The notes beneath the pieces are model-generated. The model was not told the origin of the DNA and searched no databases. It worked only from the letters and a program-made list of their open reading frames with translations. The position numbers and the translations under genes were made by a program. A stretch of 64,000 bases of DNA from Volvariella volvacea V23 (Eukaryota; Basidiomycota; Agaricomycetes; Agaricales; Pluteaceae). Each line of letters starts with the position of its first letter. Within the stretch, counting starts at the first letter, position 1. The stretch covers positions 62,001 to 126,000 of the forward strand of contig KB722774.1 of NCBI GenBank assembly GCA_000349905.1, in the 5' to 3' direction. Of the stretch, positions 10,961 through 24,769 are shown in pieces.

Positions 10961-12985
10961 ATGGCAAGCACAGAGGTCGCACCGCTGCCTTACACCCTCG
11001 TCTTCAACGGCAAGCTTCAATGGAACGGGACCCAAGAAAAGGCCATTTCGAGGGACTATCCCTTTGCTTTGGCGAATGAAGCACTGGACCAATACGTTGC
11101 ACGTAATTACCTCCAGGTCCTGTGGCTTCCAGAGGTACCTTCGCTTTCCATATCTGTATATGAAGCTCAAATGACCTCTGCAGTCCATAATGCCGCTCAA
11201 TATTCTGGTGCCATTGCTACGACGTGTGAATGCACCCTCGTCTTTGACCTCGCCGCATCCTCTTCATGATCTGTTAGAGCCTTTGTTGCTCACCGTCGCC
11301 GGGGTCACCAATAAATATCACAATGAATTGCCTCAGATACTCGCAGCTGGCGAGGGTGCCGGTGAAATTGAAGAGACCATGATGTGGTATGCCCTAGAGT
11401 ATGAGAAAATGGGGGACCAGACGGACATGAGTTCGGTCGGAAATAATCCCGATCATGTTGGTGGCTCAGTTTGGACAAATGATAAATGGCGCGAACAATA
11501 CCTCCAACGAATGGAAAGACGCGAGTACGTTCATCCTTTACGCATTCTTTTGCTTACAAGACACGTCTTACGACGCGTCAATCGTATCATTTGATGTGTC
11601 CATCAGGGTTCAGATCCAAATCCTACTCTATATGTTCAAGCTATCGCTCCCAGGACCTCCTCCTGTTCCGGACGCTCCATCACCAAAGAAACGAAAACGG
11701 GTCCCTCGCCAGCATCAACAAGACCCGGAGAATCCCATCGAAGATCACCTTGAAGCGTTTATGGACAAACTATCAATGTGGCAACTCCTTGGCAAATTGG
11801 ATGCAATGGCTAGCAACGCTAGCAAAGATGATCGTGACTGGATGCAGGTCTTCTGTGAAGACATCGTCGAGCCCCAGTAGGTGTCTTTCATTCCTTTCAC
11901 CTTTCAAACGCACCCTTGAAGCTTCCATATTGACCTTATCTTCCTTTTACCTTACTAAAAAAACACTACCCTCTACCCGCGCTCACATGTCCAGGTTCAA
12001 GACTCAACTGCCGTCCTATTGCGCCCTGCTTCGTTCCAAAGTTTTCCCAAGTTCGCCGTTCTCTGATATATCCTCCCCTTCCTCTTCTCGATCAGGTTCA
12101 CCTGACAACTCCCATAATCCGGTCCTTACCCATCCCCATCCAAAGCACAAGGCTCTTTCCAGAAAAACCTCGCCCTTGCCCAGTCGGCACGAATCTGCAT
12201 TACCATCTGTTCCCGTTCTTTCGACGACTTCACATCGGGAAAGATCTAAATCCAAATCCACCAACACAACCGCCACCACCAGCACTAGCGGGACCACGAG
12301 AACGAAGGGTGACTCATCCGCAAGAGCACTAGCACGCGAAAGGTCTCGCTCTCTCTCCGTTTCACTTGCCCAAGAAGAAGAAGCGAGGAAAAGAGCGGGC
12401 AGCGCCGGCGTATCAAATAAGAAAAGAGTTCTCAACAAGGAGATCTCGATGTCCCGTGTTTTCAAACCTAAGCCAAAAACGAAGAGCAATCCCATAGATC
12501 CGGGTTCGGGTTCGAGCATCACTGGAAACAACAATAACCCGAATCTTACGAACAGTGCCCTTGACCGTGGGGTATCGGAAGCAAATGGGGTCGAAAGGAC
12601 GAGAGTTAGGTCTCGGAGTAGTATCAGGGACGAAGGGATTACTCTGGTTGACGACACACCGGTCAAACTTAGACCAGCGCGAACCAAGTCGTCCTCTTAC
12701 TCTCAGTCTTGTGCGGGGACTAGTCTAGGCGGTCCCAGTACTGGTACTACCAACAGTGGCAGTGGCACTGGCTCAAACTCCGGAATGAAGCGCGGGAACG
12801 AACCAACCCTTTTCGCAATGGACGAAGAGGAATTTTGGAATCCGCCGGGCACATCGGGTCGTTTTCCCTTGCGTTCATTGTCGGTCAGTGGGGATTTATC
12901 GGACGAGGACTTTGGCAGCGGTAAGGAGGGCGAAGGTGGTGTGGAGAAAGGTAGCTTTGGTAATGCGAGCTCCACCGCTCCATAA
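10961..12985 (+). CDS. DNA replication regulator Sld3-like
   Basis: Exons 10961-11134, 11184-11524, 11607-11876 and 11995-12985 give 591 residues. The centre reads like the Sld3/Treslin domain: REVQIQILLYMFKLSLPG, then FMDKLSMWQLLGKLDA, DWMQVFCEDIVEPQFKTQLP and LLRSKVFP. The C-terminal third is a basic, Ser/Thr-rich disordered region with many RS/SR dipeptides and the block KKRVLNKEISMSRVFKPK, which I remember from fungal Sld3 proteins. In yeast Sld3 is a CDK target that links Cdc45 and Dpb11 to Mcm2-7 at origins in the nucleus; several Ser-Pro sites here would fit CDK control. The N-terminal 100 residues are less familiar. Family assignment rests on remembered motifs, so it is likely rather than certain. 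Confidence 0.65.
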
Positions 12986-14176
12986 ACGGCGATGGTTACA
13001 AGAGGCCTTATGTGCGGCGCTGACGGTATTGCCTCACGGTACGGCCTCTGGCCGTGTGGTTCCGAGTAATCGGAAACAGATGGGCGGTTCATAGCATTTT
13101 GAATTTGCTAAGCCAACTGCGGAGAGGCATGGCGAAGCAGGCGATTATACTCTTGTATTTGGCAACGGATTGTTGATGTGTTTATAATAAACTCGAGTAT
13201 TCATTTCTTGGGAAATTGGCTTCTGTGCTTTTTGCTGAACGCGAGCGTTTTTAGTGCGGTTCATGTCCGACTTCACGTTGGGATTCATTTCCTGGCCCGT
13301 TTTCCGGGTTGCATGAACCCGGCGTTATCGGTATATTGAACTGGAGGCCTGCAGGTACAGCCTGCGGGCAGGTCGTGTTCGCCAAGGGGTCGAAAGCCCT
13401 GCGGGGAAAGGACAAATGTTTGGAAATATTGTTGAGATGATCGGCGTTGGTGGAGAGAGGAGGTAAGCATCGACAGCACTGCGTCTGGGGTGGTAAGCGT
13501 GATTGCCGTAACCACCATCCCAGACCTCGTTTAACCTAGTTGGAGTCCTTCCCCGTCAGCTTTACTCACTCATGCACCACGACAACAGGGCATAGGAATA
13601 CCATCTGACAGCTCTTTTTCGCTTTGCGTGCGAACTATCGAGTTCTAATGGTAATGGGGTTTACTGAGAATGCCGTCTTCGAGTCAAGAGACGAAGAACC
13701 CTTTCGCGGTTGATCCCCAAAATGCACTCGGTATTTGTTCAGCTTTGACCTAGAACGTTAGAACAGGACGAAAGGCTGTATGCATTCGCTTCAATATGAA
13801 TCCGTACGCCAGACCGTTTAGTGGTTCACTGAAAAGGTCAGCGGGAACGCCACTCGTACAAGTGATAACAACAGCATGCTACGGGCACAATTAGTGCCGT
13901 ATTTCCGGGTTCATTAGGAGCCCCCCCTCTGTTCTTAATCAGTGGAGCGTTGTCGCAAAGGGGCTACACAATTCTACGGAGGTGATGAGACTCCGTGTTG
14001 GGGATAGCTGGTTTATGATGCAAGAATGCGGCGAACTCCTCAGATGTCGACGTTGGTACATGTGAACGCATTCGGTCACCTTCCGTTGATTCGGTGCATT
14101 CTGTATACTCGTTTCTCGAAATGCTCGTTTCTGACTACTCTCTAGCCTCACCTCGGACATGTTTAACCTCCTGGAC

Positions 14177-14389
14177 CATCGCATGCTGACATTATGGTGT
14201 TCGAATGGATAGCCTACGCAGGCGAAGCAGAATAGCATTCATCAGGTTATGGCTGGGTGTCTGCGTGCGTCAGGGCTTGTTCCCCTCTTTGCAACAGCTC
14301 GGGAGTAGTCCGTCCTTCCTTTTGACACCAATGCACTACCATACCTTCTCCCGGTAGTTCTCTGCGCCCTACAACATCGCATGCTGACA
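14177..14389. repeat. 15-bp direct repeat pair, 198 bp apart
   Basis: CATCGCATGCTGACA is present at 14177-14191 and again at 14375-14389 in the same orientation. The flanks differ beyond the 15 bp. The origin is unclear; too short to call an element. Confidence 0.4.
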
Positions 14390-17300
14390 GAATACAATGC
14401 ACACGCCTACATGCCGAACCCAGCACTCCATCAGCCACTCAACCACCTTGTCAATTCAAATTCTACTCACCACATGCTGTCCTCACCACTTTCTAACGTG
14501 TTTTCTGTTGTTTTGCGGAGCGTTTCGTGTACTGGGTGTTACGGCCACACTCCAGGACGGTATTTCTATTTTCGAGCTTGAAGCTCCCTGTGTAAGCACT
14601 GCCTTTTCCACTGCCGGCACCTCTGTCTGCCTCATTTACTTCTTGATTAAAGGTGCGGCTCGTCGCTGAGCTGTAAGAAGTATCAATTTTAACTCCAGGT
14701 CGGAGCACTGCGGTGTTTCAGGCCCACGTGTGATGTGCGCTGGAACATCGTTGCGCTCTCGCGAAACTCTACACGACGTAGAAAATATGTCTGAGAGGCT
14801 TTCATATTTTTTTGCATTCTTGCTTCAGTCGAGAGACAGGCCATTTCGTAGATGTCTACGCTCAGTGGCGCCGCAATTCTTCATTTTAGTCACTATGAGA
14901 TAATTCTTTCATCTAGTACCAAATAAAGCCCATCAAAGGTAAACACGGCAAATCCCGCAGCGTCGGCGACACCGCACTTGGCGCCTCGTGCACCACAATG
15001 TGTGCCGACCACAAGTCCTGACCGGGCAAAAAAAGGCCCTCCGCAGGCCATGGCACTGTACATGCCCCCAGCTCCCTCGAACCATCGGAACGTCTGATTG
15101 GCCGCCCCAAGCATAAATATTGCATGCGCATCATTGCATCATCCTCGTCGGGGTCGACTTTCGGCTGAATAGGCAGTGGCCCTGCTTACTGGGAGTTGCC
15201 TCGAGGCGTCCTATTTTTGCGATGTCATCACTGTTTACGCCTAATCGGTAATAATCGGGAGTCTGGGGACACAGCCTGCTTCAGTATGCGCAAACACTCA
15301 TCTTCGTCGTGCCCTACACGAGACTCGATGGCTCTCGTCGCTTCGACTCGGGGAGTGGCATGACTAAAGACATCGCCTTTGCAATGTTTCCAAGTGACTC
15401 GCACTCCAGCCTTTCCTCCTATGTGCATTGCTTCACGCGGTTTGTTGTCCACAGCAGTGCAGGGGAAAACGTTTTTCAAAAAACAGTCACGCAGCAATTA
15501 TGAAGAAAAAATTATTGTTCACAGGTGGAGCGAGCTCTGATTCTCTTGTCGTACATTTTATATTCAATTGAAATTTCTTCTATTTTTGACCTCTTGAAGA
15601 ATGCACGGACGGGAGCAAGAATGGGAACCGGAATTACCCAGCAAGGTAGCTATGATACGCTCGCAATGATAGCATGAACAACATAGACGGTTATAAGACA
15701 ATAGCGTGTGTCCTCCTGAGGATCCTTGACGAGCAGACTTTGTTTTCACCGTTTCTTAGAGACTTCCATGTCTTCGCGATTTAATGTCTGTCTCCGGAGA
15801 TAATCCGCAAGCGCGATCCTACAATTTTCGCGGACAAGGTCTAGGGCTCGCATTCAACGGTGATTACTACTATGGGTAAGTCAGCCGCCCGCATAAGTGG
15901 GAAATTTTATATGAACGGTATAGCGACTTCGCCGAGTCCAGTTAGGAGTCGCTTGGAGGCTCGACGATTGGAGTTCCCCATTGTATCTGGGCTTCGTTGA
16001 ATGCATGATCATCTCCGATCGGTGCGCATCCCCTACCTAAACTTTGAACTCGGAATTTGCCTTTTTGTGGGGAATGGGCGGAGCTTTAGTTGGGCGTACG
16101 TAAAGCACGGCCCAGAGTGCTATTATTATGAATTTCTATGATACGACGCTGATAGGTGAAGAGGTAGCAATGATGCAACAGAACTAGGCGTAGCGTCATT
16201 CCCCGTAGCATTCGGCTTGTTGGAGTCTAGATTGACGAGAGAACAAGTGAAGGGTGAGCGTCATCTCCCTAGAGAAATCCCACAGCTGCAGTAGTTGAAC
16301 CTCATAAGATAAAAAAGGCTATAGTGATTGATTGGGAATTGACGTTCCCTCGAACATGATGATGGTTGCTCCACCCCTAACAGGGCCCAGGTGAAGTAAC
16401 CGGTCAAGGAATAACGACAGCGTATCCCAAGAACAGTATGCCCATGCGCTTAGGCACATGAACTCCTGTTAGACGACCTTAACGCATGATTCAGACAGCT
16501 GGTACCCTGAAAGGGAGGCTCGGAGTGATTCATGAAGGGATTGCAGTCGAGTGTTGGAGGTGTCACCGGGGAGGATGAAGCATGGGGAAATCTATGTTGA
16601 ACGTCATAAGTCATGTTACATTTCACATAACCCACCGTATCAATACTGCATGAAGCACAAGATCCCTGCTTAACGACGCTCTAGCTCACATGGACTCGAA
16701 AGAACAAAGGCCATTTTCTTCCTGTAACACAAGTCACCTCTCCATTACGACTGTGGGATTCACATCTATTACGGCTCATCTCTGAGAACCCTCGCTGTAT
16801 CCCTCACACTCACCGTGAAGGAAAGCATGCTCGTCCCGTCTTTGTTGACAAATTTCCATGAGCCTTTCCACGCAACCCCAGTTTTATTGAATAGATGCCC
16901 GAGAGTCTATTGTTGGCTTATGCGCCGCGAATCGCAAATTAGGCGGCTACGCGCTGAGCAGGAGTTGAGAAAACAATACTGAATAGGCTAGCGATACCGT
17001 GGAAGAATGAGAAGGAAAACTTCAAATGAAGTGTCCTGACCGTTTGTTGGTCATTTTGCATCTTATAGTGCTGCGCGTTGAACACGAGGCCGCTCAATGT
17101 CCCTTCAATACGCTCCGAGGTAGCTAGGGTGCCAACGGTTGTTGTCCGATGAGCTATACTGCTTATAGCCTTCGTAGAGATTGTCATTTCAAGGCTGTTT
17201 GGATTGATGAACTGGGGGAATCGAGCAAAGCGCATAAGTATTCCTTCAAATAGTTTGATTAATACCTTTTCATGAGCCTCTTTTTAGTCAAAAGTGTGAC

Positions 17301-19278
17301 TGCAGGCTCCACATGAGCCACGCTTTTTTCTTGCGATTGTACGCCGAAGCCTTCATGCTCAGTAAAGGCAAAATAGACTGGCTCGGAGGCAAATTTAGTA
17401 TTTTCTTCCGCTGCCAGATCGAAATTAGATCTATTTATCGATCAGCGATCGGCGTGGCTGTGCTACTATCATTGTACCTGGATTTCCATTTATAGAATTA
17501 ACACGAGCTTAGTCGCCCACCTCGTCACTTTTCCAAATCTTTTGCAAGACAAAGATATTACGAATAAAGGGCTATTTTATTTTCTCTCGAGTCATTTGCG
17601 TCGGTGTTTAGAGTTCCCCGATGACTAACTAACTCTTTGTAGAATGGTGCGAGACCCGAGGATACATTGGGGACAGGGATGAGGAACAGCGTACGTCCGA
17701 GGGTGTTCATTAACGCTCAGTTGTGCGTTCGAATCATCAGAATATTCCACATCGTCCCACAGCTGTAGTCGCTCCCGGGAAGGACGCAGAACAGCCGTTT
17801 GTTCTTTGTTAGTAACCTTGCAGCTTCTGTGGAAGGAGCTTGAGATCGTGGAGAGAGTGAGGAAGGTCTGAAAAATGGAAGAGAAAGCCCACCCTAGATG
17901 TAGCATGTCATAATTGAGGCCGCAGGCCCTTCCGTTGAGGGCTCGGAGGTGCAGAAGTTCTTCCGCTCTTGGCCAGCCACTCAGCTCCGTGGCCCTCCAT
18001 CGGAGCCTGCTCCAATGTGCTTCAACGCTCGGAGAGAGTACATAGCAATCTTTTGGCAGTGCAATGTGGCACAACCGGGTCAGTGCAAACCGTCTTCCGG
18101 AACGAGCCAGGCGTCTGCAACGTGTTCGTACGTCATCAAAGCTGCCTCGTGGTCGCGCTCGACAAGCACAAAGGGTTAGGTGTACTGCCTGTATGTCATA
18201 CGCACGCTCTTTGCTATGCAGATGCCATGGCTGCAGTTTCGTCGACGCATAGTCTAGCTTGCACGAGGGCTGCGGTTGCAATGAATCTACGACTCGATCC
18301 TTCATGGATCAACACGAGGGCTTCCATCCTTCACCCGCAAGTGATACCGCTTCGCTAGGGCTGGGAGGATGTACGGATAATTGAGAGGAGGGGCTCTCAG
18401 GACGTCTGTTGGCAGCCTGCGCTGATGTGGATGTGAGAAGAGGGATGCCTGTGCATAGATTCCGCAGTACGACATAACGAACGGCAAGCGGTGAGTCAGG
18501 TAAACTGGTTTGCTTGATTCCCCGGTGGTGGTTTCAGTCATCCCAGGAATAAATCTCTGCATAAGAATCTACAAGATGAGACCCTGGGATCGACAATCCA
18601 ATTGTCGGTATCTTGGATAAATTAGGGCGCTGGGTGGGTAAGGGGGCCAAGTACCAACGCATTTTTTAGGTGATCGGAAGTGGGGTTTCTGGACTAGGGG
18701 CGAGGCCATATGATCCACGAAGTTCGGGTGGGAGACCCCTTCATTATTCCCCTCATAGATGCTGTTAGTCCAATTAGAAGTGGGATATCCCCTCCGAAAG
18801 GTCAAGGAATAGTAGCCGTAATAAATATATTATCAAGCTGTTAGGTTTGGGCAGAGAGGCTGAATACAGCACATTGCCGAGAGTGTCCCAGATGGGAATG
18901 TGAACTGCTAAGTTTGCTGGTGATTGTTCAGCCCACTGAAACTTGAGCAGGGAAGCAGAGAATCACCTCAAACAGACCAGTTTAGCTGGTCACAGTTGGC
19001 AACGCTGGTCCGGAAATAGTCAGAACACGAACCCCGAAGCATTAGAGTAAGTGATTAATGAGCACGGTTTGGAGGCGAGAAAAACGTACGCAGAGCCGCG
19101 AAAGGTGCACTCGGAGACGCACCAGGTCGGACGGTAATGAAATGAGCCGTATGCTGAGGCCATCAACCGACAAAGTGTCCGCTCCAAGCGAAATCCCGAG
19201 TCACGCATAACGGCGTCACACCGGAATTGGACAGCCACTGCATTGCAGATTCGAATCTGGTCCTTAGCACCGAGGTGC

Positions 19279-19286
19279 TATATAAG
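19279..19286 (+). promoter_or_regulatory. TATA box of the Zn2Cys6 gene
   Basis: TATATAAG, 67 bp before the ATG at 19353, identical to the octamer before the secreted-peptide gene. Spacing fits a core promoter. Confidence 0.5.
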
Positions 19287-19352
19287 CCATGGGTGGCTCA
19301 ACACTTCCCAGTCCACTCCATACTGTACTATTAGCGCCTCCCAACCCCACTC

Positions 19353-21544
19353 ATGATCGCAGAGACGGTCAGGACAACGAGAGCAGCTCGTAATAACGCG
19401 AACAACAAGATTCTGAAGAGAGGAATGGCCTGTTTGAACTGTCGGTGGGTCCTCCATCCCTGCCTTCTCTCCTGCCCCCTATCTCACGTCCTCCCCACAG
19501 CCAATTCAAGATAAAATGTGACGGCCAGAAGCCCGTGTGCGGCCCATGCATGCATCATCCACGACGAGACGAATGTGATTACGACGATGGTCCAGGACCA
19601 ACGAAGATGAGACAGTTAGAGGAGGAGATAGCCCGGTTGAAGCAACGGATATTCGACCTCGAGAATCCCGGCGCGTCGACACCACCAGTCACTCTCCATG
19701 ACCCTTATCTCCCTTTCAACCAATCCCAAAAGCTACACATCACGATTCCCTCACAACCCTCAGCACACCCATCCTCACCCTATTCACCTATATCGCCAGC
19801 GTCGAGCCATAATGGTCTGCCGTCAAGCTCCATCGCGTTGCCCACCCCGCTAACGCACACATCGGCATATCCAATAGGTGGCTCACGGCCATCTCCTGCT
19901 CCAACCTTTTTGGGGACTACAGTGAGTCATTCTGAATGAGCCCGTGATAAAGTTTTCGTTGCTTACGTTCTTCAAGGAACCAAGTTATCATATCCAACAA
20001 ACATTGTGAGTGAGGCGTTGCCACCGCAATCCCGAATGTGCTGACGCGCGATTTCGCCTCTAGAATCGAGAAGTTCATACCTTATTCCGTCGAATTTGGC
20101 TTTTTCCTATGTCCAGACCAATTCTTTAATGCCGCGCTCCAGCCCGCCTCCTTCGGCGACCCACAGCGACCAACACCAGGCCTCCTGAGTGCCGTCTATC
20201 TCTGGGGTGCTCACCTTTCCCACGAGGATCTCTATACGAGGCACGAGAACATTTTCCTGACAAGGGCACTTCAATTTACGGCGACCGATATCGTCTCTGA
20301 TCACCCCAACAAAGTGCTACATGCCCTTCAAGCACAGGTGCTCTTGGCATATTATTTCCTCCGAACAGGCCGAATTGTAGAGGCCAAGGTTCAAACAGCG
20401 GCTGCTGTCACCCTTGCACTCGAGAACGGGTTGCATCAGCTCCAAGCATCCGCATCTTCGCCGTCATACGTGGTGTCCCCTGATGGATCACTCTCCCCTT
20501 CACAAGAGCCCAGCCATGCCAGGTCGGACGCTGATTTTATTAACTGCTGGTGGGCCGTCTTTGGGTTGCACAAGTTGATTTCGGCCGGCACGGACTCGTC
20601 TGTGAACTACTTTGGCAATGTCGATTCGCTGCGGTTGCAAATTGACACACCCTGGCCTATGGACCCAAGTCAGTACCAAGCGGTTAGTGTGTGTTATTGT
20701 TCTCTTTCCAGGGCTTGAAACTCAAACGTTTGACAGGGAGCTTTACCGAACGCGTCAAAGAATACTGTTCGGGAGTTTCTGACAAACGGATCGACCACCG
20801 AAGCAGAGGGATCTTCGATCTCTGCCATGTGCGCCAAAGCTATGGTTCTCTACCATCGTGCCACGCAAATCGCTGATCAAGGTGCTCGATTCTGTCAGTG
20901 ACCCTCTTCCCATTTTTGTCTCCGGCGCTGACAGCTCACCTGGCTCCTCGTTTAGCCACCGGACAGCTTGAAAATGCTTACTGGGGTACACTTACGACCA
21001 CCATCAGAGTCCTTGAACATTTGCGCCAACAGTTACCCGCGTTGGACGGACGGAACGGAGCAGCGACTTCTACAAACAGACAGTTGGTTTTCGCTCACTC
21101 CCTCTTGAACGCTTCGTTGTCGAAGCTCTATGTACGATTCCACAGGGGGAGTCCAGGTACTGAACATGTGGACGCAGCAAGAAGAGTTATTGAGGTGGGC
21201 TGTGCCTGGTATAACGACTTATGTTTCATGAATCCCTTCTACAAAGTGAGTGGTTCGACAGCGTCGATTTACTTTTGACTCATCGCCGATTTTCAGACTC
21301 TCTGGTATAGTGCCGTACGCGTTATTTTGGATGCGGCGGGTGGCACGCCTTACGTCGACATGCCCTATGATGAGCACATTAACGAGGGACAAAGGCTCGT
21401 AACGCTCTTCTCGCAGCAAAGCGTTTATCCTCGTAAGTGTCTTATTCAGCAGCCCTCTTCAACGGATTCTCATTCTTCCTTGCCCGCACAGAATGCGACG
21501 TCAGTCTTTTGGATCGGCCGGGGCAATCACAATGGGGCAATTAA
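19353..21544 (+). CDS. Zn2Cys6 fungal transcription factor
   Basis: Exons 19353-19444, 19501-19921, 19977-20005, 20064-20682, 20737-20893, 20956-21245, 21297-21432 and 21492-21544 give 598 residues. Residues 27-56 form a binuclear zinc cluster with spacing C-x2-C-x6-C-x6-C-x2-C-x8-C (MACLNCRQFKIKC and following). A leucine-zipper-like helix follows (MRQLEEEIARLKQRIFDLE, about 76-94), typical of the dimerisation linker, then a Ser/Pro-rich linker and a helical middle region (from about residue 180, opening KFIPYSVEFGFFLCPDQFF) like the fungal transcription-factor regulatory domain. It should be a nuclear DNA-binding regulator; the target genes cannot be inferred. The last exon (QCDVSLLDRPGQ and on) is the least certain part, since other frames stay open downstream. 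Confidence 0.82.
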
Positions 21545-24500
21545 GGCTCCCACCCTCGCCTGCCTATGCCTTACGTCTAAAGATACCCCATCGCCGACGA
21601 TGTCAAATACCTAGGCCCTCTTCCAACTGCGATCGACGAGCCTCATACCCACACACGCCGACGAAGGCCATTGTACCACCAGCTGTAACATTCATACCCG
21701 CACTATACATTCCTGAACTCATGCATCATATTGGGAGGCGCTTTCATTTCCCAATCACTTGTAACATCTGCACAACCCTCATTTTTCACTGGCTCTCCTT
21801 CACCCCAGCCCATGCTTACGCTCATTATCTGTCTCAGCATCTCGCTCACGTCAACAGAAACGTTCTTCACTCCCTACCCTAGGAAGTCTGATCTAGTCTA
21901 TCACGGAGAATGTATGTAGGACTATAAGGTGTAGTTGATTCTACATTCGTTTCATTCTTTTCGAATTCTCTATGCTACCATTACTCTGAACAATCTTCGA
22001 TATCGCTCATTCTGTTTGTTTTCTCTCTACGTAGTTTTTTTTTCTTTTTCGTCACCATTCCTTAAATTCTGTTCGTTTATCAGCATTTCGTACCCTGTAA
22101 ACATATCACCACTCCTTTAGCCACATCACACAATGTTAGCCACTTTAGTCAGTACACATGGACCCTCGCTAAAGTTCACGTAGCATGTACACCTAGGTTC
22201 TCTTCCTTTCCGAATCGGATAAGGACTTGAAACGTAAATGGACATATAATGGCGTTGTAACCCTAGCGTTGTACCATCCCACTCAATCGATCAGCCGGTG
22301 TTTCCGCTCAAAAGTCATCCACCTATCAAGTGCTTCCCATATAACCCACTAACCCCGGTTTCTATGGTGGCGTGCCCAACACCATTAAATCCGACATCAT
22401 TGCAATGGAAGGATGCCCATTTCCTCCCCACGATCCAGCGCCAGCTTTTGTATCATCGACACTAGAATTGAGCACTTGGTAACGGGATCTAATGACACCT
22501 CTACTAGGACGCCCACAAGTACAAATACGGATTTGCGACATCGGCGGTTTGACAGCTCCGATGGACCCAACTCGCTCGACAAGTCAGAGAAAAAAAAAAG
22601 AGTGAGATCTAGCACCGAGTAGGGGAACAGTTTGACCTGATTAGACCCAAGAGAATGCAGAGCGTGCCAGAATAGGATAGATATCATCCCCAAACCCAAA
22701 GCACGGGCAGGACCGATGTTCCGCGCACGGGTTCCTATCCCATTGGCGGGCTTTCCTTGGGCGGGGCCGCGAGGCGAGGGGCACGCGTGTCCCCAACAGC
22801 TGAGCGTCAAGGATTGGCTGTCAGTGTGATTGTGAAGACAATATGACCTTCCATTGCTGTGGGCCTTCGGATGAGGGTTCCGTTCGGCGGCGACTAGCGT
22901 CGACCACGCATGGCTGAGGACCTTTGTTCGGCTTGACGCGCCAGATGGGGGTCCTCATTTCATAAGGAAATCGTGCCATGATGCACTTTAGGACGAAACA
23001 CAATTGGCTTACGGATGTATGTTCCTCGTCAAAGCATTCCGTGTAGCGATGTCAACCACTAACAAGGACATCCCTTTATTCTTTTAGCTTGGGTGTGACT
23101 TATCAGTTGATGATGTAGATGGAATGGAGGGCTGGGTGCAATTGGGATGTGAATGACGAAGAACTGAGATCGCACTGCCAGTGGCACCATGCATGTCTGG
23201 GCCTGATGCATATGGAGGAGTTGCGGCGACCGAATCGATAGGGTGTTTGTGAAAAACAATAAAGAACCCAAGAGCTTCGCCCACTAGTTTACAAGGCACA
23301 ACCTGGACTGAATAATGATAGCAGCTGTTTGTGTATAGCAACAGGCGAGATGAAATAGATCAAAATGCTGGATGGAGGATCTGTGGGCAATGGGCACCCG
23401 GTACGTCCACCTGGGTGAGCAACGCGCACGCGTGGGAGATGATGTGAACGAAAATCTCACCCCTGAATGTAAGGCTGGGAGGCCGGTGGGCTGAAATATA
23501 TTGATGTAGGGTAGCCAATACAGATGCTGGGATGTAGCAGTCCTCAGTAATACCCTCGGGATCCCTGCATTTTCCAGCAATACGCCGTAGTAATGAATCT
23601 CGTCCCGACTTCGGACTGCACCTCGATATTGATCACCCTCGATTTCCATATGAGCGATGGCGGCTGGTAACTTAACGGTGCCTACACCCATCGGCGTGGG
23701 CGTTTTAGTATCCAGTCGTTCGGAAACTTCACGCCACATATAGGATTGAAGATCATTAGGTACACGTCGCCACCAACAACTCTGGTCAGCCAATTAAAAA
23801 TGTGGGGTAGGAACGAGTGTATGGGTCTTTGATAGGTCGAGCGCGGGGGAAGAATGAAAAATTGACTTGAATGGAAGGGTGATGAAGCCGAGGAATAACT
23901 ATATGCTCATTTTACCACGTTCGTAAAGAATGTACCCACCTTATCACTAATTTCCCTCTATAACCGCAGTCCCCGGATTGAACGGTCTGCATTTTTGGCA
24001 TGGATACTTATGGAACACGATCGGATGAGTGGCTAGGATTCTGATTCTGAATGCGTATGACCTGACTAGTGCCGAGGCTTCTTGTACACTTTTTGATGTC
24101 ATAGGAGGATAGGGTACAATGGGTGGAGTAGGGTGCACCCGCGCGCAGGTGGCACTTTCAGGACAGAAGTCTTGGAATTCTGATCTCTGGTTCATAAGGG
24201 ACTCAGTTCGATCTGCTGCGGACGACTTTTCCAGCGAAGAGAACCGCGTAATCGTTCGCGTATAAGCATCATCCCTTTCGCTATCCGCCACGGTTGTTAT
24301 CTAGGGCAGGGTTTAGGTGGCCTATCTGAGCCACCTGGGCTCTACTGGCATTCTGAATGGACATGCATATCGCTGGGAAGCGGTTCTCACCAGCAGTATA
24401 CAACTTCGCCGTGCCAATGCCCATTACCTGAATAACGAAAGCGGGGAACTTTCAGTGTCGGTTCCGGCCCTAGGGGGCAACTTAAGTGAAATCCGGTCTT

Positions 24501-24769
24501 CAAAGGTCAAAATGTCAATCAGGCAACGTCCAATCTTATCTCTCTGGCCCTGAGTCAACTTGTCCAATTTGCGAGGATTGGAGGATTGGCGCCTCTCGCC
24601 AAAAATTGAGGAAAATTCCGAAATATCTCGTGGCCTCGGGAACGCCTTTGCATGTGTTTGTCGAGTTGGATCCGCTACGATCGAGATTTACCCCGCAATC
24701 ACCATCCAGGTCATCCAGGTCCTTTATCGTTGACTGATCGTTTCTTCTATAGCTGCATAGCACGCCAGC
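21545..24769. other. 3.2-kb stretch without a supported gene
   Basis: Contains the 3' UTR of the transcription factor (T-rich around 22010-22080) and then scattered open frames. Two minus-strand frames (23284-23793 and 23947-24291) have mildly protein-like composition, but they lack an ATG start, a stop-to-stop exon chain or any family motif, so no gene is called. Confidence 0.45.

Larger units (their letters stand above)
12986..19352. other. 6.4-kb gene-poor region
   Basis: No exon chain, known domain, rRNA or tRNA could be recognised on either strand. Open frames are short; the longest (complement 17625-18305, 226 codons) has no domain-like composition. A 15-bp direct repeat CATCGCATGCTGACA occurs at 14177-14191 and 14375-14389. 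The last 80 bp hold the promoter of the next gene. Fast-evolving gene remains, a long non-coding RNA or old transposon debris are all possible. Confidence 0.5.

Noticed and set aside
12016..12687. 223-codon minus-strand frame
   Set aside because: Antisense of the Ser-rich C-terminal part of the SLD3-like gene; no start context or domain.
17625..18305. 226-codon minus-strand frame in the gene-poor region
   Set aside because: Composition is not protein-like, there is no domain, and overlapping frames of similar quality exist on the other strand.
19240..19262. B-box-like GATTCGAATC suggesting a tRNA
   Set aside because: No matching acceptor, D or anticodon arms upstream; the T arm does not pair properly.
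22397..22810. 137-codon minus-strand frame
   Set aside because: No domain and no splice partners; composition not convincing.
23284..24291. Two minus-strand frames with some protein-like text
   Set aside because: Neither starts with ATG and no consistent exon chain or family motif could be built.
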